Source: Acetobacter estunensis
GTDB taxonomy: Bacteria > Pseudomonadota > Alphaproteobacteria > Acetobacterales > Acetobacteraceae
Direction: 5' to 3'
Assembly: GCF_019083805.1 (NCBI RefSeq)
Contig: NZ_JAHRDV010000003.1
Location: forward strand, 1 to 64,000
DNA length: 64,000 nucleotides
Shown here: piece after piece, positions 8,862-18,066 of the stretch
Position numbering within the stretch: the first letter of the stretch is position 1
Layout: each line of letters starts with the position of its first letter
Notes under the pieces: model-generated
What the model was told of the DNA's origin: nothing
Database searches by the model: none
Seen by the model: only the letters and a program-made list of their open reading frames with translations
Program-made: the position numbers and the translations under genes

Positions 8862-10352
8862 TCAGCCAACACTGCCTTCAAGACTGATCTGGAGGAGCTT
8901 TTGCGCCTCCACGGCGAATTCCATCGGCAGTTCCTTCAGCACATCCTTGCAGAAGCCATTGACGATCAATCCCACCGCATCCTCTTCGGACAGCCCGCGC
9001 TGGCGGCAATAAAACATCTGGTCCTCGGAAATCTTCGAGGTCGTGGCTTCATGTTCCACACGCGCCGTCATGTTGCGGTTCTCAATGTAGGGCACCGTGT
9101 GCGCCCCGCACTGATCGCCGATAAGCAGACTGTCGCACTGCGTGAAATTCCGCGCGCCCGACGCCTTGGGCATGATCTTCACTTGCCCGCGATAGGTGCT
9201 GTCGGATTTTCCGGCGCTGATGGTCTTGGCAATGATCGTGGAGCGCGTGTTGCGTCCCAGATGGATCATCTTGGTGCCGGTATCGGCCTGCTGATGGTTG
9301 TTGGTCACAGCCACCGAGTAGAACTCGCCCACCGAACCTTCACCTTGCAGGATGCAGGACGGATACTTCCACGTCACCGCCGACCCGGTTTCCACCTGCG
9401 TCCATGAAATGCGCGAGCGCGCCCCACGACAGGCGCCACGCTTGGTGACGAAATTGTAGATACCACCGCGCCCGTTCTCATCGCCCGGATACCAGTTCTG
9501 AACCGTGCTGTATTTGATCTTGGCGTCTTCCATCGCCACCAGTTCAACCACGGCAGCATGAAGCTGGTTCTCGTCACGCATCGGAGCGGTGCAGCCCTCA
9601 AGGTAGGAGACGGAAGCACCGTCTTCCACCACGATCAGGGTGCGTTCGAACTGGCCCGTATTGCGGGCATTGATGCGGAAATAGGTGGACAGTTCCATCG
9701 GGCAGCGCACGCCCTTGGGCACGAACACGAACGATCCATCCGTAAAGACAGCCGAGTTCAGCGCCGCAAAGAAATTGTCCGCCACCGGTACCACGCTCCC
9801 GAGATACTGGCGCACGAGATCGGGATAATCGCGGATAGCTTCCGAGATCGGGCAGAAAATCACACCCGCTTCCGAGAGGGTTTTACGGAAAGTCGTGGCA
9901 ACGGACACACTGTCGAACACCGCATCGACCGCAACGGGGAGACGGGCCTCCTCCCCTTCCGGAACCTCCACGCCGGCCAGCATCGCCTGCTCATGCAAGG
10001 GGATGCCAAGCTTCTCGTACGTGCGCAGCAGTTCCGGGTCCACCTCGTCGAGAGACTTCGGTCCCGCCTTCTTCTTCGGCGCGGCGTAATAATGCGCGTC
10101 CTGATAGTCGATGGGCGGATAGGACACGTGCGCCCAGGTCGGCTCCTTCATCTTCAGCCAGGAACGATAGGCCTCAAGGCGCCATTCGAGCATCCACTCG
10201 GGCTCTTCCTTGCGCGTCGAGATCAGACGGATGATGTCTTCGTTCAGACCTTTCGGCGCGAAGTCCATCTCGATGTCGGTCTCGAAGCCCCACTTGTAGG
10301 AGGACTGGCCGAGCTTTTCGACCTGCTCACGGGTTTCAGTAACGGCTGGCAT
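8862..10352 (-). CDS. sufB: Fe-S assembly scaffold subunit SufB
   Basis: A 496-residue SufB, the normal length. Recognisable stretches include [18 protein letters not shown] at the N-terminus, [38 protein letters not shown] and [19 protein letters not shown]; the C-terminal [28 protein letters not shown] is the SufB/D family block. SufB carries the assembling cluster in the SufBC2D complex and receives sulfur from the SufS-SufU pair. It follows the Rrf2 regulator gene by 6 nt, so it is the first structural gene of the operon. Confidence 0.96.
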   Translation of the reverse strand: MPAVTETREQVEKLGQSSYKWGFETDIEMDFAPKGLNEDIIRLISTRKEEPEWMLEWRLEAYRSWLKMKEPTWAHVSYPPIDYQDAHYYAAPKKKAGPKSLDEVDPELLRTYEKLGIPLHEQAMLAGVEVPEGEEARLPVAVDAVFDSVSVATTFRKTLSEAGVIFCPISEAIRDYPDLVRQYLGSVVPVADNFFAALNSAVFTDGSFVFVPKGVRCPMELSTYFRINARNTGQFERTLIVVEDGASVSYLEGCTAPMRDENQLHAAVVELVAMEDAKIKYSTVQNWYPGDENGRGGIYNFVTKRGACRGARSRISWTQVETGSAVTWKYPSCILQGEGSVGEFYSVAVTNNHQQADTGTKMIHLGRNTRSTIIAKTISAGKSDSTYRGQVKIMPKASGARNFTQCDSLLIGDQCGAHTVPYIENRNMTARVEHEATTSKISEDQMFYCRQRGLSEEDAVGLIVNGFCKDVLKELPMEFAVEAQKLLQISLEGSVG

Positions 10353-10358
10353 GACCCA

Positions 10359-10859
10359 TCATCCTCCCAACGCCCCGACCGTCTCGGTCGCTGTCTTCTT
10401 TTCTCGCACGACGGTCTCGTCCGGCAATGCCGACCCCACGCATGGCCGTCGTGCCGATGCGCTCATTTCCGCCATTCTAGCAATCGATATGTCCGCAAGA
10501 GCCGCTCGGATGGCCTCATTGACCACTTCCCAGCTCCCATAAAGCGCGCAGTCCGCTCCATTGTCGCAACCGGCCCCACCATTGACGCAAGCCGTCAGGG
10601 CAATCGGCCCATCCACAGCCGCAATCACCCGCGCAATGGAAATATCTCGCTGCGGCATAGCCAGCCGGTAACCACCACGCGCGCCGCGCTGGGACACCAC
10701 CAGACCATCGGCCGCAAGTGTCTTGAGCACCTTCGCCACGGTCGGTTCCGGCACGCCTGTCCCCGCCGCAATAGCTGAGGACGTCACGACATCTTCGTGC
10801 CGCCCCAGTTCCACGAGGGTGAGGACGGCATAATCGGCCAGTTTCGATAGCCTGAGCAT
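10359..10859 (-). CDS. Rrf2-family Fe-S-type regulator heading the suf operon
   Basis: A 166-residue Rrf2 transcription factor. Residues 1-70 form the winged helix, ending in SQRGARGGYRLAMPQRDIS; the ligand region has three cysteines, Cys91, Cys98 and Cys104, in the IscR/SufR/RirA-like spacing (C-x6-C-x5-C) expected to hold a [2Fe-2S] or [4Fe-4S] cluster. It probably senses Fe-S or iron status and represses the suf genes that follow 6 nt downstream. An ATG three codons earlier is possible, but the chosen ATG has a GGATGGGAACC ribosome site just before it. The C-terminal 30 residues are not conserved. Which named regulator it matches (SufR, IscR, RirA) is unclear, so no symbol is given. Confidence 0.9.
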   Translation of the reverse strand: MLRLSKLADYAVLTLVELGRHEDVVTSSAIAAGTGVPEPTVAKVLKTLAADGLVVSQRGARGGYRLAMPQRDISIARVIAAVDGPIALTACVNGGAGCDNGADCALYGSWEVVNEAIRAALADISIARMAEMSASARRPCVGSALPDETVVREKKTATETVGALGG

Positions 10860-10886
10860 GGTTCCCATCCGGTGTGACGGTCCGTC

Positions 10887-10912
10887 GGACCTATTGTGGA
10901 CCGTACAGGTCC
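10887..10912. promoter_or_regulatory. Candidate operator: inverted repeat upstream of the suf regulator
   Basis: An imperfect palindrome, GGACCT followed by 14 nt and AGGTCC, lies 28-53 nt upstream of the regulator start in the gap after ppc. Further GGACC/GGTCC half-sites flank it (GACGGTCCG at its left). Rrf2 dimers bind dyads next to promoters, so this is a reasonable site for autoregulation of suf. The sequence does not match a known consensus exactly. Confidence 0.45.
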
Positions 10913-11016
10913 TGTTTCAGAACACAGATGAGGCCGTGACCCCGCCGCGTCAAGCTCAAAGCTGCGCGAGGGGCGTGCGCGGGACGCATGCGGCGTCCCG
11001 TTCCCGTGGTGCAGCG

Positions 11017-13881
11017 TCAGCCGAACGCGCCAACCCCGTGGACGATGGCCACGCTGATTTCACGCATAATCTGGAACATCTCCCGCATGGGGCGGAAAAT
11101 CTCTTCATGTTCCTGACGGTAGGAATTGTCCGCCTGCGGCCCGGCGGGCTCATGAAAATCCAGATCCGGCTTGCTTCCTGCCAGCGGAAAGACCGCGTCG
11201 AGTTCCCGCAGCACCGAGGGGATTTCCAGACACAGAATACGCTGCATCATCACTTCGCGGGTGAAGTTGCCGCGTGGCATGAAAAACGGAACACGGGTGG
11301 CCAGCAGCCAGATACGCTCGATCAGCGCGATACGAATGGCGTGCAACAATCTCTCGGGCTGGGCCATGGTGGGGGCATCCGGCCACGCCGCGCGCAAGGC
11401 CAGATGATCGGCCTGAATACGGCGGAACATGGACTGCGTGTCGGCCCAGAAATCCAGCTTTTCCAGATCGTGCATCACCGAGAGATAGCGCTCACGCTGG
11501 GAAGCTTTGGCTTCCACCGTCGCTCGGTCCAGCCAGTAACCGGGATCGAGCAGCCACACGACACTGCGCAGCACCTGATCGTTCGAGTGAGCCAGCGCAT
11601 GCGCCGCGAAATCCAGAGCACGACGGAAACGGGGACTGTCGCCCAGAAAAGTCTCGAAGGTTTCGGGATGACGGCGCGCCGCCGACCCCAATCCCTGCAC
11701 CGTATTCGCCAGCCAGCCGAGTTGCTGGAGAATGGCATTGTTGGGAATGGCACGAAGCTGTCCCGGATGCGTGATACGCGGCGTGACACCACGCCCCTCG
11801 CTCTGTCGCGCCGCCGGACGCGAACCCGTCTTGTCGATCAGCGATGGCCCGAACGCACCCAGCACATCGGCATATCCACGATCTGCCACCAATTCCGTCA
11901 TGGCGTCGGCAATGGTGGAGAAGAAATCCGCCGAGAAATCCGGCTGGTCATAGACCGGGTCTCCCTGCCGCTGGGGAGGCGCGAACACATGCTCAGCAAT
12001 CGTGACCACGCTGGCCGTCGCCAGTTCGGGCGTACCAAACAGCAGATAGCCGTCACCGCCCTGAAACGCGCTTTCCTCGCGCCATTTCACATTGCGTTCG
12101 GCAAAACGCGCCCGCACATGATCGGGCGAGAGATAGGCCAGACGGTCCGCCAGGCGGAAGGGATGACCGCCGCGCCCGACACTCTCGCCGTGCGTATCGA
12201 ACAGGATGACCTCGATGTCCTCCAGATCCCACTTACGCAGAAGATCGAGGATTTTCAGCCGTAGCCGCTCGATCAGATATGTGGCCGCAAGCTGTCCGAC
12301 ATACCGGCCCGAGTCAGAATAACCGAACTGAAGACTCAACCGTCCCGTCGCGCGCAGATAGGCGCGCCAGTGCGGGGAACGGAGCGCTTCCTCAATGATC
12401 TGCGCGCCGCCCATCAACGCCTCGCGCGTCTCGAACAGCGGCGAGATTTCGATCTTTTCCGCGATCCCGAAATGCCGGGCCAGCCAGAGCGCCGACAGCA
12501 GCGTGTAACCGCTTTCCGTCTCCGCAATCAGGAAACGGATGGGTGTTGCGGAATCGATGTGCTTGACGATCTGCGCGATGGTCATCATCAGCCGCGCGGC
12601 CGAGGCCTGCTCGACCAGCAGCGCGCCAAAATCCACCGGCACAGCCTGCACTGTTTCCAGTGCTTCGTTGATACGTGCCAGCAGAGCGCGGCGATGCGCG
12701 GGGTCAGCCGGATCATCGGTCAGGCGCAGACGCTGACGGATGACATTATGGATCTGGGTGGCGTTCAGGCGCGTATGGCTGTGTGAGGCGGACATGCCAT
12801 GCGCGAGGAAACCGGCACGGGCCACGGCCAAAGCCAACGCCGCCTGAGGTTCGGCGGTATCGATAGCGTCCTGAAGCGCATCCGCCAGCACCATCGGATC
12901 GGCAATGGCATCATTGGCATGCTCCACCAGCAGTTTGGCGAATTCCGCCGTCTCGACCTCATCGCCGCTCTTGGGACATGCCGCGATCTGAGCTTCCACC
13001 GTGTAGCAGGCACGGACCAGCCGTGACTGGAGAGTTGCCGCCTCCACTCCGCTGGCAGCGACCTGAGCGCGAAGTCGTTGAATCTGAAAAAGCTTCATGC
13101 GCAGACGCAGGCGCAGCGTGTCCCACCACCCAATATCGGTGCGCCCATCCGTGTCGTAGCCCACCCAACTGGTCATCACGACAGGACGCGGAACAAGGGT
13201 GGACCATGCTTCCGGCCACTTCTCCCGTGCATGTGTCAGCAGGCTTTCGGTCAGTTGATCGAGCGCATCGCGTCCCCGCAGAATGGCGGCGGACGCCAGC
13301 CCGAACTCCTCTTCCAACGTCGGCGGACCGTTGCGACGATGCGTTTCGAAATATGGCGCGTCCTCCAGCGGCTCGGGCGCAGAAGCGCTCGCCGCGAGCG
13401 CCGCATAGACCTCGTTGGAGAGGGCAAAAGTGGGGTGAGCTGTGAACACGGCGGCAAAACGGATGCGCTCCACCTGCTGCCGAAAGGCTGCCAGCGCTTC
13501 GGCTTCCGGCTTTCCCGCAGATGCTTCCGCCGTTTTCTCGATGACGAGACGCACCAATCCATCCAGACGACTTGCCGTGTCGGACACATTCGTCCCGCCG
13601 GGATAACGGTGCAGCCGCGTGGCCCGACGCAAAAAGGCATCGTCACGCAGGCGGCGGGTGACGGCCGCCAGATCGGCTATCGTGAGCGTCTGTTTTTCCA
13701 GCATGGCGGAGACCTGCCATGACATGGACAGTACATCGTTGCTGCTGACTTCCGCCGGTTTGATCTCTTCGACATCTCCGCCCGGCTGCGCCTGCGGGCA
13801 GCCCAGCGCCAGCACGGCGCGCGCGGCGGACGAAAGATTTTCGTCACGCGCAGAGGTGGAGGAAATGTCACGCTGAACCAT
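11017..13881 (-). CDS. ppc: Diverged phosphoenolpyruvate carboxylase family protein
   Basis: A 954-residue protein of PEP carboxylase length and fold, which in the canonical family makes oxaloacetate from PEP and bicarbonate to refill the TCA cycle. The His motif is kept as AAVFTAHPTFALSN and an acid pair as LFETREAL and FGYSDSG. Other signatures differ: canonical GxxDGNP appears as WVGYDTDGRTDIGW, the YSDSNKDGG lysine is lost, the GRGG double loop is shortened to HGESVGRGGHP, and the C-terminal NTG is replaced by VGAFG. Activity is therefore uncertain. The start MVQRDISSTS was chosen because GAGAAGG precedes it; an ATG 14 codons upstream has no ribosome site. It lies upstream of suf on the same strand, 157 nt away. 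Confidence 0.8.
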   Translation of the reverse strand: MVQRDISSTSARDENLSSAARAVLALGCPQAQPGGDVEEIKPAEVSSNDVLSMSWQVSAMLEKQTLTIADLAAVTRRLRDDAFLRRATRLHRYPGGTNVSDTASRLDGLVRLVIEKTAEASAGKPEAEALAAFRQQVERIRFAAVFTAHPTFALSNEVYAALAASASAPEPLEDAPYFETHRRNGPPTLEEEFGLASAAILRGRDALDQLTESLLTHAREKWPEAWSTLVPRPVVMTSWVGYDTDGRTDIGWWDTLRLRLRMKLFQIQRLRAQVAASGVEAATLQSRLVRACYTVEAQIAACPKSGDEVETAEFAKLLVEHANDAIADPMVLADALQDAIDTAEPQAALALAVARAGFLAHGMSASHSHTRLNATQIHNVIRQRLRLTDDPADPAHRRALLARINEALETVQAVPVDFGALLVEQASAARLMMTIAQIVKHIDSATPIRFLIAETESGYTLLSALWLARHFGIAEKIEISPLFETREALMGGAQIIEEALRSPHWRAYLRATGRLSLQFGYSDSGRYVGQLAATYLIERLRLKILDLLRKWDLEDIEVILFDTHGESVGRGGHPFRLADRLAYLSPDHVRARFAERNVKWREESAFQGGDGYLLFGTPELATASVVTIAEHVFAPPQRQGDPVYDQPDFSADFFSTIADAMTELVADRGYADVLGAFGPSLIDKTGSRPAARQSEGRGVTPRITHPGQLRAIPNNAILQQLGWLANTVQGLGSAARRHPETFETFLGDSPRFRRALDFAAHALAHSNDQVLRSVVWLLDPGYWLDRATVEAKASQRERYLSVMHDLEKLDFWADTQSMFRRIQADHLALRAAWPDAPTMAQPERLLHAIRIALIERIWLLATRVPFFMPRGNFTREVMMQRILCLEIPSVLRELDAVFPLAGSKPDLDFHEPAGPQADNSYRQEHEEIFRPMREMFQIMREISVAIVHGVGAFG

Positions 13882-14008
13882 GCAGACCGGCCTTCTCGTG
13901 CAACGGGGAAAGAATATCGCCATTAAAGACGATACGGAAAAGTAACTTTCATCCGATCACGTCCGGTAAGGTTTGGGAAGGCTTCACGTCGATGCTATCC
14001 AGCACGTG

Positions 14009-15301
14009 ATGAACACACGCCCTCTTACCGACGACGAAGCCCGGCACGCTCTCACCCGCCAGAAACGGGCCGCGACCGGGCTTCTGGCCTTCATGGGAGG
14101 GCTGACGGCAGTGGGCTATCTCGCCCCACTCTATGGCTGGGTCTCCGAGAATCTGTGGCTCGACACGCTGCGCGCCGGTGCCAAGGCCGGTGTCGTGGGG
14201 GGACTGGCGGACTGGTTTGCCGTCACGGCCCTCTTCCGACACCCCATGGGACTGCCCATTCCCCACACGGCCATCATTCCCGCCCAGAAAGAACGACTCG
14301 GACGCGCCCTCGGGCGTTTCGTGACGACGCAAGTGTTCACGGAAGAAGAAGTGGACCGGGTTCTCGCCCGCATCGACCTTCCCGGCTTCGTGGGACGTCT
14401 GCTCTCAGACCCGGCCACAGCCGCGACACTGACCAGCGGACTAGTCGGGGCGGTGCCCCAGTTACTGGAACGGCTGGAGGATGGACGTGCCAGCGCCGCC
14501 GTGGACCGTACGCTGCCCCTGTTGCTGGGCGGAAGCAATCTCGCACCGGTCATCGCCCGCGGCCTGCGAGCGCTTGTAGACGGCAATCATCATCAGGAAG
14601 TTCTGACTTTTCTTCTGCAACAACTGAAGTCTGGGCTACAGGCGCGCGAACCAGCCCTGCGCACCATGATCGAGGAACGAGTGCGCGAACAGGGAGGCCG
14701 CCTTCTTGGATGGGCCATCGGCGGCTCGATTGCCAGCAAGGTGCTGGTGGCCGCCAGCGAAGAGCTCGATCGCATCAATCCCGATGATTCCACCATCCGG
14801 GAAGGATTCACGGCATGGGTCCACAGCGAGATCGATCGGCTTGAGAACGACCCAAAACGGGCCGATGACCTCTCTCAGGTGCTCAAGACGGTATTCTCGC
14901 ACGAGACGATGCAGACATGGGGCTCGGACATCTGGGCACGTGTAAAACGCATGATCGGCACTGACCTTGAGCGCGAAGATGGATGGTCCGCGACCCTTAT
15001 CCGTGAGGCGCTCTTTCGTTTGGCGGCACAGGCGCAGGACGATCCCACCATGCGCGCACGTATCGAAGAGACGGCCCGCAAGAGCGTGCATCGCTCCCTG
15101 CCCTATCTGCGCGAACATCTTTCCAATTTCATCGCGTCCGTCGTTGGCAACTGGGACGCCGTGAGCGTTTCGGAAAAGCTGGAACTGCGGGTTGGACGCG
15201 ACCTGCAATATGTGCGCGTCAACGGCACTCTGGTTGGCTTTGGCGTGGGCGCGCTGCTCTCGCTTTTCCTCGAACTCGTCTTTGGGGTAACGGGTCAGTA
15301 A
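14009..15301 (+). CDS. DUF445 (YjiN-type) membrane protein
   Basis: A 430-residue DUF445 protein. Hydrophobic segments lie near the N-terminus (GLLAFMGGLTAVGYLAPLYG) and at the extreme C-terminus (VGFGVGALLSLFLELVFG); between them is the conserved GAKAGVVGGLADWFAVTALFRHPMGLPIPHTAIIP and a long helical, charged middle. This layout suggests an inner-membrane protein anchored at both ends with a large soluble body. No enzymatic function is established for the family. Start chosen at MNTRPLTDDEARHAL, shortly before the first hydrophobic segment. It is divergent from ppc, with no obvious operon partner. Confidence 0.85.
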   Translation: MNTRPLTDDEARHALTRQKRAATGLLAFMGGLTAVGYLAPLYGWVSENLWLDTLRAGAKAGVVGGLADWFAVTALFRHPMGLPIPHTAIIPAQKERLGRALGRFVTTQVFTEEEVDRVLARIDLPGFVGRLLSDPATAATLTSGLVGAVPQLLERLEDGRASAAVDRTLPLLLGGSNLAPVIARGLRALVDGNHHQEVLTFLLQQLKSGLQAREPALRTMIEERVREQGGRLLGWAIGGSIASKVLVAASEELDRINPDDSTIREGFTAWVHSEIDRLENDPKRADDLSQVLKTVFSHETMQTWGSDIWARVKRMIGTDLEREDGWSATLIREALFRLAAQAQDDPTMRARIEETARKSVHRSLPYLREHLSNFIASVVGNWDAVSVSEKLELRVGRDLQYVRVNGTLVGFGVGALLSLFLELVFGVTGQ

Positions 15302-15445
15302 CCCATTATCCCCATTAGATTTTCCGCGCGGTCTATGCCGCCGTGATTCCGTCTGTTACGGTAGCGCCGCAAGGACAGCCGTGTGGCCTGTCCTCATCAT
15401 CTTGGCCCGATGCAGGGCCAGACAACCACAGCAGGGATTCCATTC

Positions 15446-15886
15446 ATGCGGTCGTTCGTTTCCAAGGCTCTTCTCGGCGCCACGCTGCTCGGCGGCGCAC
15501 CGGCCTTCCTCGTCTCCGCTCATGCCGAGACGACGGCCCACCACCATCTCCATGGTCACCACCATGCCTCTTCGAAAGCTGACAATGCCACGCACACGGC
15601 CGACAGCAAGACCGACGACCTGAACGCGAAGAGCCTTTCGGCCGCGCAGCAGGACAAGGTTCCGGCCATCGGCGCTGAGGCTCCTGCGACGACGGCCCCC
15701 ACGGCTTCGGCTATGCCGATGGCGCCGGGCATGGCCATGCCAACCGTCAAGGCTCCGACCGTGACCGCACCCTCCATTTCCGCTCCGACGGTCGCTGCTC
15801 CGGCAGCAGGCACCGGCGTGACGGCCCCGGCCCTGCCGACGGCTCCGACCACACTTCCGGCCAACGCCCCGGCTGCCGCTCAGTAA
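15446..15886 (+). CDS. Exported His-, Ala-, Pro- and Thr-rich protein of unknown function
   Basis: A 146-residue protein preceded by a GCAGGGA ribosome site. Residues 1-27 form a signal peptide (MRSFVSKALLGATLLGG, cleavage after SAHA). Directly after it comes a His cluster HHHLHGHHH, a possible metal-binding tail. The rest is low complexity: from about residue 75 onward short APT/APS/AP units with Val, Met and Thr repeat to the end, resembling an extended linker or cell-wall spacer. I do not recognise a family. Secretion to the periplasm or beyond is inferred from the signal peptide. The composition could also arise from codon-biased low-complexity expansion, so function is open. Confidence 0.7.
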   Translation: MRSFVSKALLGATLLGGAPAFLVSAHAETTAHHHLHGHHHASSKADNATHTADSKTDDLNAKSLSAAQQDKVPAIGAEAPATTAPTASAMPMAPGMAMPTVKAPTVTAPSISAPTVAAPAAGTGVTAPALPTAPTTLPANAPAAAQ

Positions 15887-15899
15887 TCTGCGGATTTCC

Positions 15900-15935
15900 C
15901 CCTGATGGCACGCTCCTGTGGACGCGCTATCAGGG
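15900..15935 (+). terminator. Hairpin after the His/Ala/Pro-rich gene
   Basis: CCCTGAT and ATCAGGG form a 7-bp stem with a 22-nt interior that may pair further (GC/GC). It starts 14 nt after the stop codon, but only a weak pyrimidine tract follows, so termination is possible rather than certain. Confidence 0.35.
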
Positions 15936-16075
15936 CTCCACGTCTTTCCGAACCATGGAAAGAAACGCTGCCCCAATCCTTATGATCCGGCGGCGTGATC
16001 GTTTCTTCGAAAGGCCGGCAAACGCACCTTACGTGGTGTTTGACGCGCTCTTCACTTAACTATTTCCAAGAGATT

Positions 16076-16382
16076 TGGTGTCCGCGGAGGGATTCGAACC
16101 CCCGGCCCCAGGATTCATACCACTTCGACTTTCGTCGCCGTGCGCTCACCGCTGCACGTTCGTGGTCTGGACTGTCCCTTCACCATAGGCCCAATGGCCG
16201 ACAGGCGCTGCCCTACCAGTCTCTACACCTTTCCGGACAAAGACCCGGACTTGGCTCGGGATCGGCACGACCCGAGCGGGTCAAGCGTTCCCCGAATTTG
16301 AGCAGATCCACCACGAAGTTTCCCACCGTGGCGCCCAATTGATTCAGGAATCCTGTGCTCTATCCTACTGAGCTACGCGGAC
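16076..16382 (-). tRNA. tRNA-Arg(CCU), interrupted by a group I intron
   Basis: The two exons are 16346-16382 and 16076-16115; joined, they make a 77-nt tRNA with the CCA end encoded. Acceptor stem GTCCGCG pairs with CGCGGAC, the D stem is GCTC/GAGC, the anticodon stem CAGGA/TCCTG, and the T arm GGGGG-TTCGAAT-CCCTC. The 7-nt anticodon loop reads TTCCTAA, giving anticodon CCU for the AGG arginine codon. The 5' exon ends after the U of the anticodon and the 3' exon starts with AA, so without the intron's removal no functional tRNA forms. The neighbour on each side is unrelated, and the gene has its own promoter. Confidence 0.95.
16116..16345 (-). other. Group I intron in tRNA-Arg(CCU)
   Basis: A 230-nt insertion directly after the anticodon. 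It follows a U, ends in G, and the conserved core elements appear in order on the minus strand: P-like AAATTCGGGGAA (16288-16299), Q GATCCCGAGCCA (16252-16263), R GTGTAGAGACTG (16217-16228) and S AAGGGACAGTCC (16169-16180). The first intron bases, GAATC, let P1 form with the 5' exon GATTCC. No reading frame for a homing endonuclease fits. Group I introns at this same position are established in tRNA-Arg(CCU) of some Alphaproteobacteria such as Agrobacterium, and this is the likely relative. Confidence 0.92.
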
Positions 16383-16391
16383 ACTGTGTGC

Positions 16392-16420
16392 TGTGTAGCG
16401 GACCTCCGCCCCCCTCACAA
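16392..16420 (-). promoter_or_regulatory. Promoter for the intron-containing tRNA-Arg
   Basis: On the minus strand TTGTGA (16415-16420) and TACACA (16392-16397) are separated by exactly 17 nt, and the mature tRNA 5' end lies 9 nt past the -10 element. This is a good sigma-70-type match. Confidence 0.65.
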
Positions 16421-16450
16421 GCCGGAAGACCGGAGTGAGCGAAACCACAA

Positions 16451-16669
16451 TCAGATCACCATATCCAGATAGAAGCCACGACGACGAAAGATCGGCATGG
16501 AGCCATCGTCGGGCAGGTCTCCGGGCGCCAGATTCACATGTGTGGACCGACTTTCTCCCTCATCCGTAAAAACAGCGAGAGAGGTGGAAGGCGCGCGGCG
16601 CGTCTTGCGTGTGATCGCAGGCTGTCGTCCGGCCAGAGCCAGCAAACTGGGCAGGTCAGAGGGAATCAT
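16451..16669 (-). CDS. Small hypothetical protein
   Basis: A 72-residue reading frame between pgk and tRNA-Arg, on the same strand as pgk and beginning 59 nt after its stop. The product is basic in its first half (a run of Arg/Lys around residues 15-25) and ends FRRRGFYLDMVI; no signal peptide or membrane segment is seen, and no family is recognised. An AGG before the ATG is a weak ribosome site. The frame fills most of an otherwise empty gap, which is the main support. It could be a chance ORF in high-GC DNA. Confidence 0.45.
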   Translation of the reverse strand: MIPSDLPSLLALAGRQPAITRKTRRAPSTSLAVFTDEGESRSTHVNLAPGDLPDDGSMPIFRRRGFYLDMVI

Positions 16670-16728
16670 GGACAGAACCTAGACAGCATCATCGGCGCCG
16701 AGCCTGCCCGACGCCGATTAAGGCTCTC

Positions 16729-17952
16729 TTAAAGAGGAGCGACGTCCTCACCAGCCTGACCAAGCGCCACGACGCCGGGCAGCAGCTTGCCTTCCAGCCA
16801 TTCAAGGAACGCGCCACCCGCCGTGGAAACATAACTCATGTCATGCAGCACACCCGCGTGACGAAGCGCGGAAACCGTGTCGCCTCCACCCGCTACCGTC
16901 TTGAGCTTGCCCTCCTTGGTCAGTCTGGCCGCCTCCTGTGCAACAGCGTTCGTGCCTTCGTCGAAAGGCGCGAGCTCGAACACACCCAAAGGGCCGTTCC
17001 ACACAAGAGTCTTCAGACCGGCCAGTTTTTCCTTCAGAAACGCCACCGTTTTCGGCCCCACATCCAGTGCCATCCAGCCATCGGGAATGGCCGAGACCGA
17101 GACGGTCTCCGTGGGCGCTCCGGCCATGAAATCGGACGCCACGACCACGTCCACCGGCAGGACGAGTTCACAGCCACGCTCTTTCGCCTTGGCAGCAATG
17201 GCCCGGGCCGTGTCGAGCATGTCCTCTTCTTTGAGTGACTTGCCCACGGACAGCCCCTGTGCCGCAAGGAACGTATTGGCCATCGCTCCACCTACGGCAA
17301 GCATATCCACTTTCTCGATCATGTTGTTGAGCAGATCGAGCTTGGTGGACACCTTCGCTCCGCCCACAATCGCACCGACCGGGCGCGCGGGATTTTCCAG
17401 CGCAGCTTCCAGCGCGCTCAGTTCGATCTCCATAAGACGTCCGGCAAAGGACGGCAGATGGCGCGCAACGCCTTCGGTAGAGGCATGGGCACGGTGAGCT
17501 GCGGAAAAGGCATCATTGACGTAGATATCCGCAAGGGAGGCGAGCGCCTTCGCCATATCGGGATCGTTGCTCTCTTCCCCGGGATAGAAGCGCGTGTTTT
17601 CCAGCACCACGACATCGCCGTCATGCATGGCGGCGGCCGCGTCCTGCGCCACCTTACCCACGCAGTCCGGCACGAAGGTCACTTTTTTGCCGAGCGCCTT
17701 GGCGAGAGCCTCTGAAATGGGCGCCAATGACATCTCCGGCACCGGCTTGCCCTTGGGGCGATCGAAATGACTCACGACGATCACGCGACCGCCCTTGTCC
17801 GCCAGTTCCTTGATGGTGGGCGCCAGCCGCTCGATACGGGTAAGATCGGAAATCGCACCATCGCGCACCGGTACGTTGAGATCGGCACGCAGAAGGATGC
17901 GCTTGCCGCGCGGATCGAGAGAATCGAGTGTCTTGAACGACAGGGTCGCCAT
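16729..17952 (-). CDS. pgk: Phosphoglycerate kinase
   Basis: A 407-residue glycolytic kinase that interconverts 1,3-bisphosphoglycerate/ADP and 3-phosphoglycerate/ATP. Motifs: [34 protein letters not shown] (substrate site), [30 protein letters not shown] and the C-terminal [15 protein letters not shown] that binds nucleotide. The start [10 protein letters not shown] has AAGGA just upstream; an in-frame extension of 25 codons lacks homology. It is the last gene of transketolase-like/gap/pgk, 114 nt after gap. Confidence 0.97.
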   Translation of the reverse strand: MATLSFKTLDSLDPRGKRILLRADLNVPVRDGAISDLTRIERLAPTIKELADKGGRVIVVSHFDRPKGKPVPEMSLAPISEALAKALGKKVTFVPDCVGKVAQDAAAAMHDGDVVVLENTRFYPGEESNDPDMAKALASLADIYVNDAFSAAHRAHASTEGVARHLPSFAGRLMEIELSALEAALENPARPVGAIVGGAKVSTKLDLLNNMIEKVDMLAVGGAMANTFLAAQGLSVGKSLKEEDMLDTARAIAAKAKERGCELVLPVDVVVASDFMAGAPTETVSVSAIPDGWMALDVGPKTVAFLKEKLAGLKTLVWNGPLGVFELAPFDEGTNAVAQEAARLTKEGKLKTVAGGGDTVSALRHAGVLHDMSYVSTAGGAFLEWLEGKLLPGVVALGQAGEDVAPL

Positions 17953-18066
17953 TGGAGCGTCCTTCCTGTTGTCCCACGCGGAAATCATGCCCGGTCCGGG
18001 GCTGCGCCACGCGGGAACCGTTTTCAAGGGAGAAAGGGACCAAGATCAGGCCCTTCCGTTATGCCC

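Noticed and set aside
10858..12264. A 468-codon plus-strand frame opposite ppc
   Set aside because: No recognisable domain and antisense to the longer PEPC-family gene.
16076..16382. tmRNA (ssrA) or a pair of separate tRNA fragments
   Set aside because: There is no tag-peptide frame, the two halves pair as a normal tRNA with CCU anticodon, and the interior has group I intron core elements.
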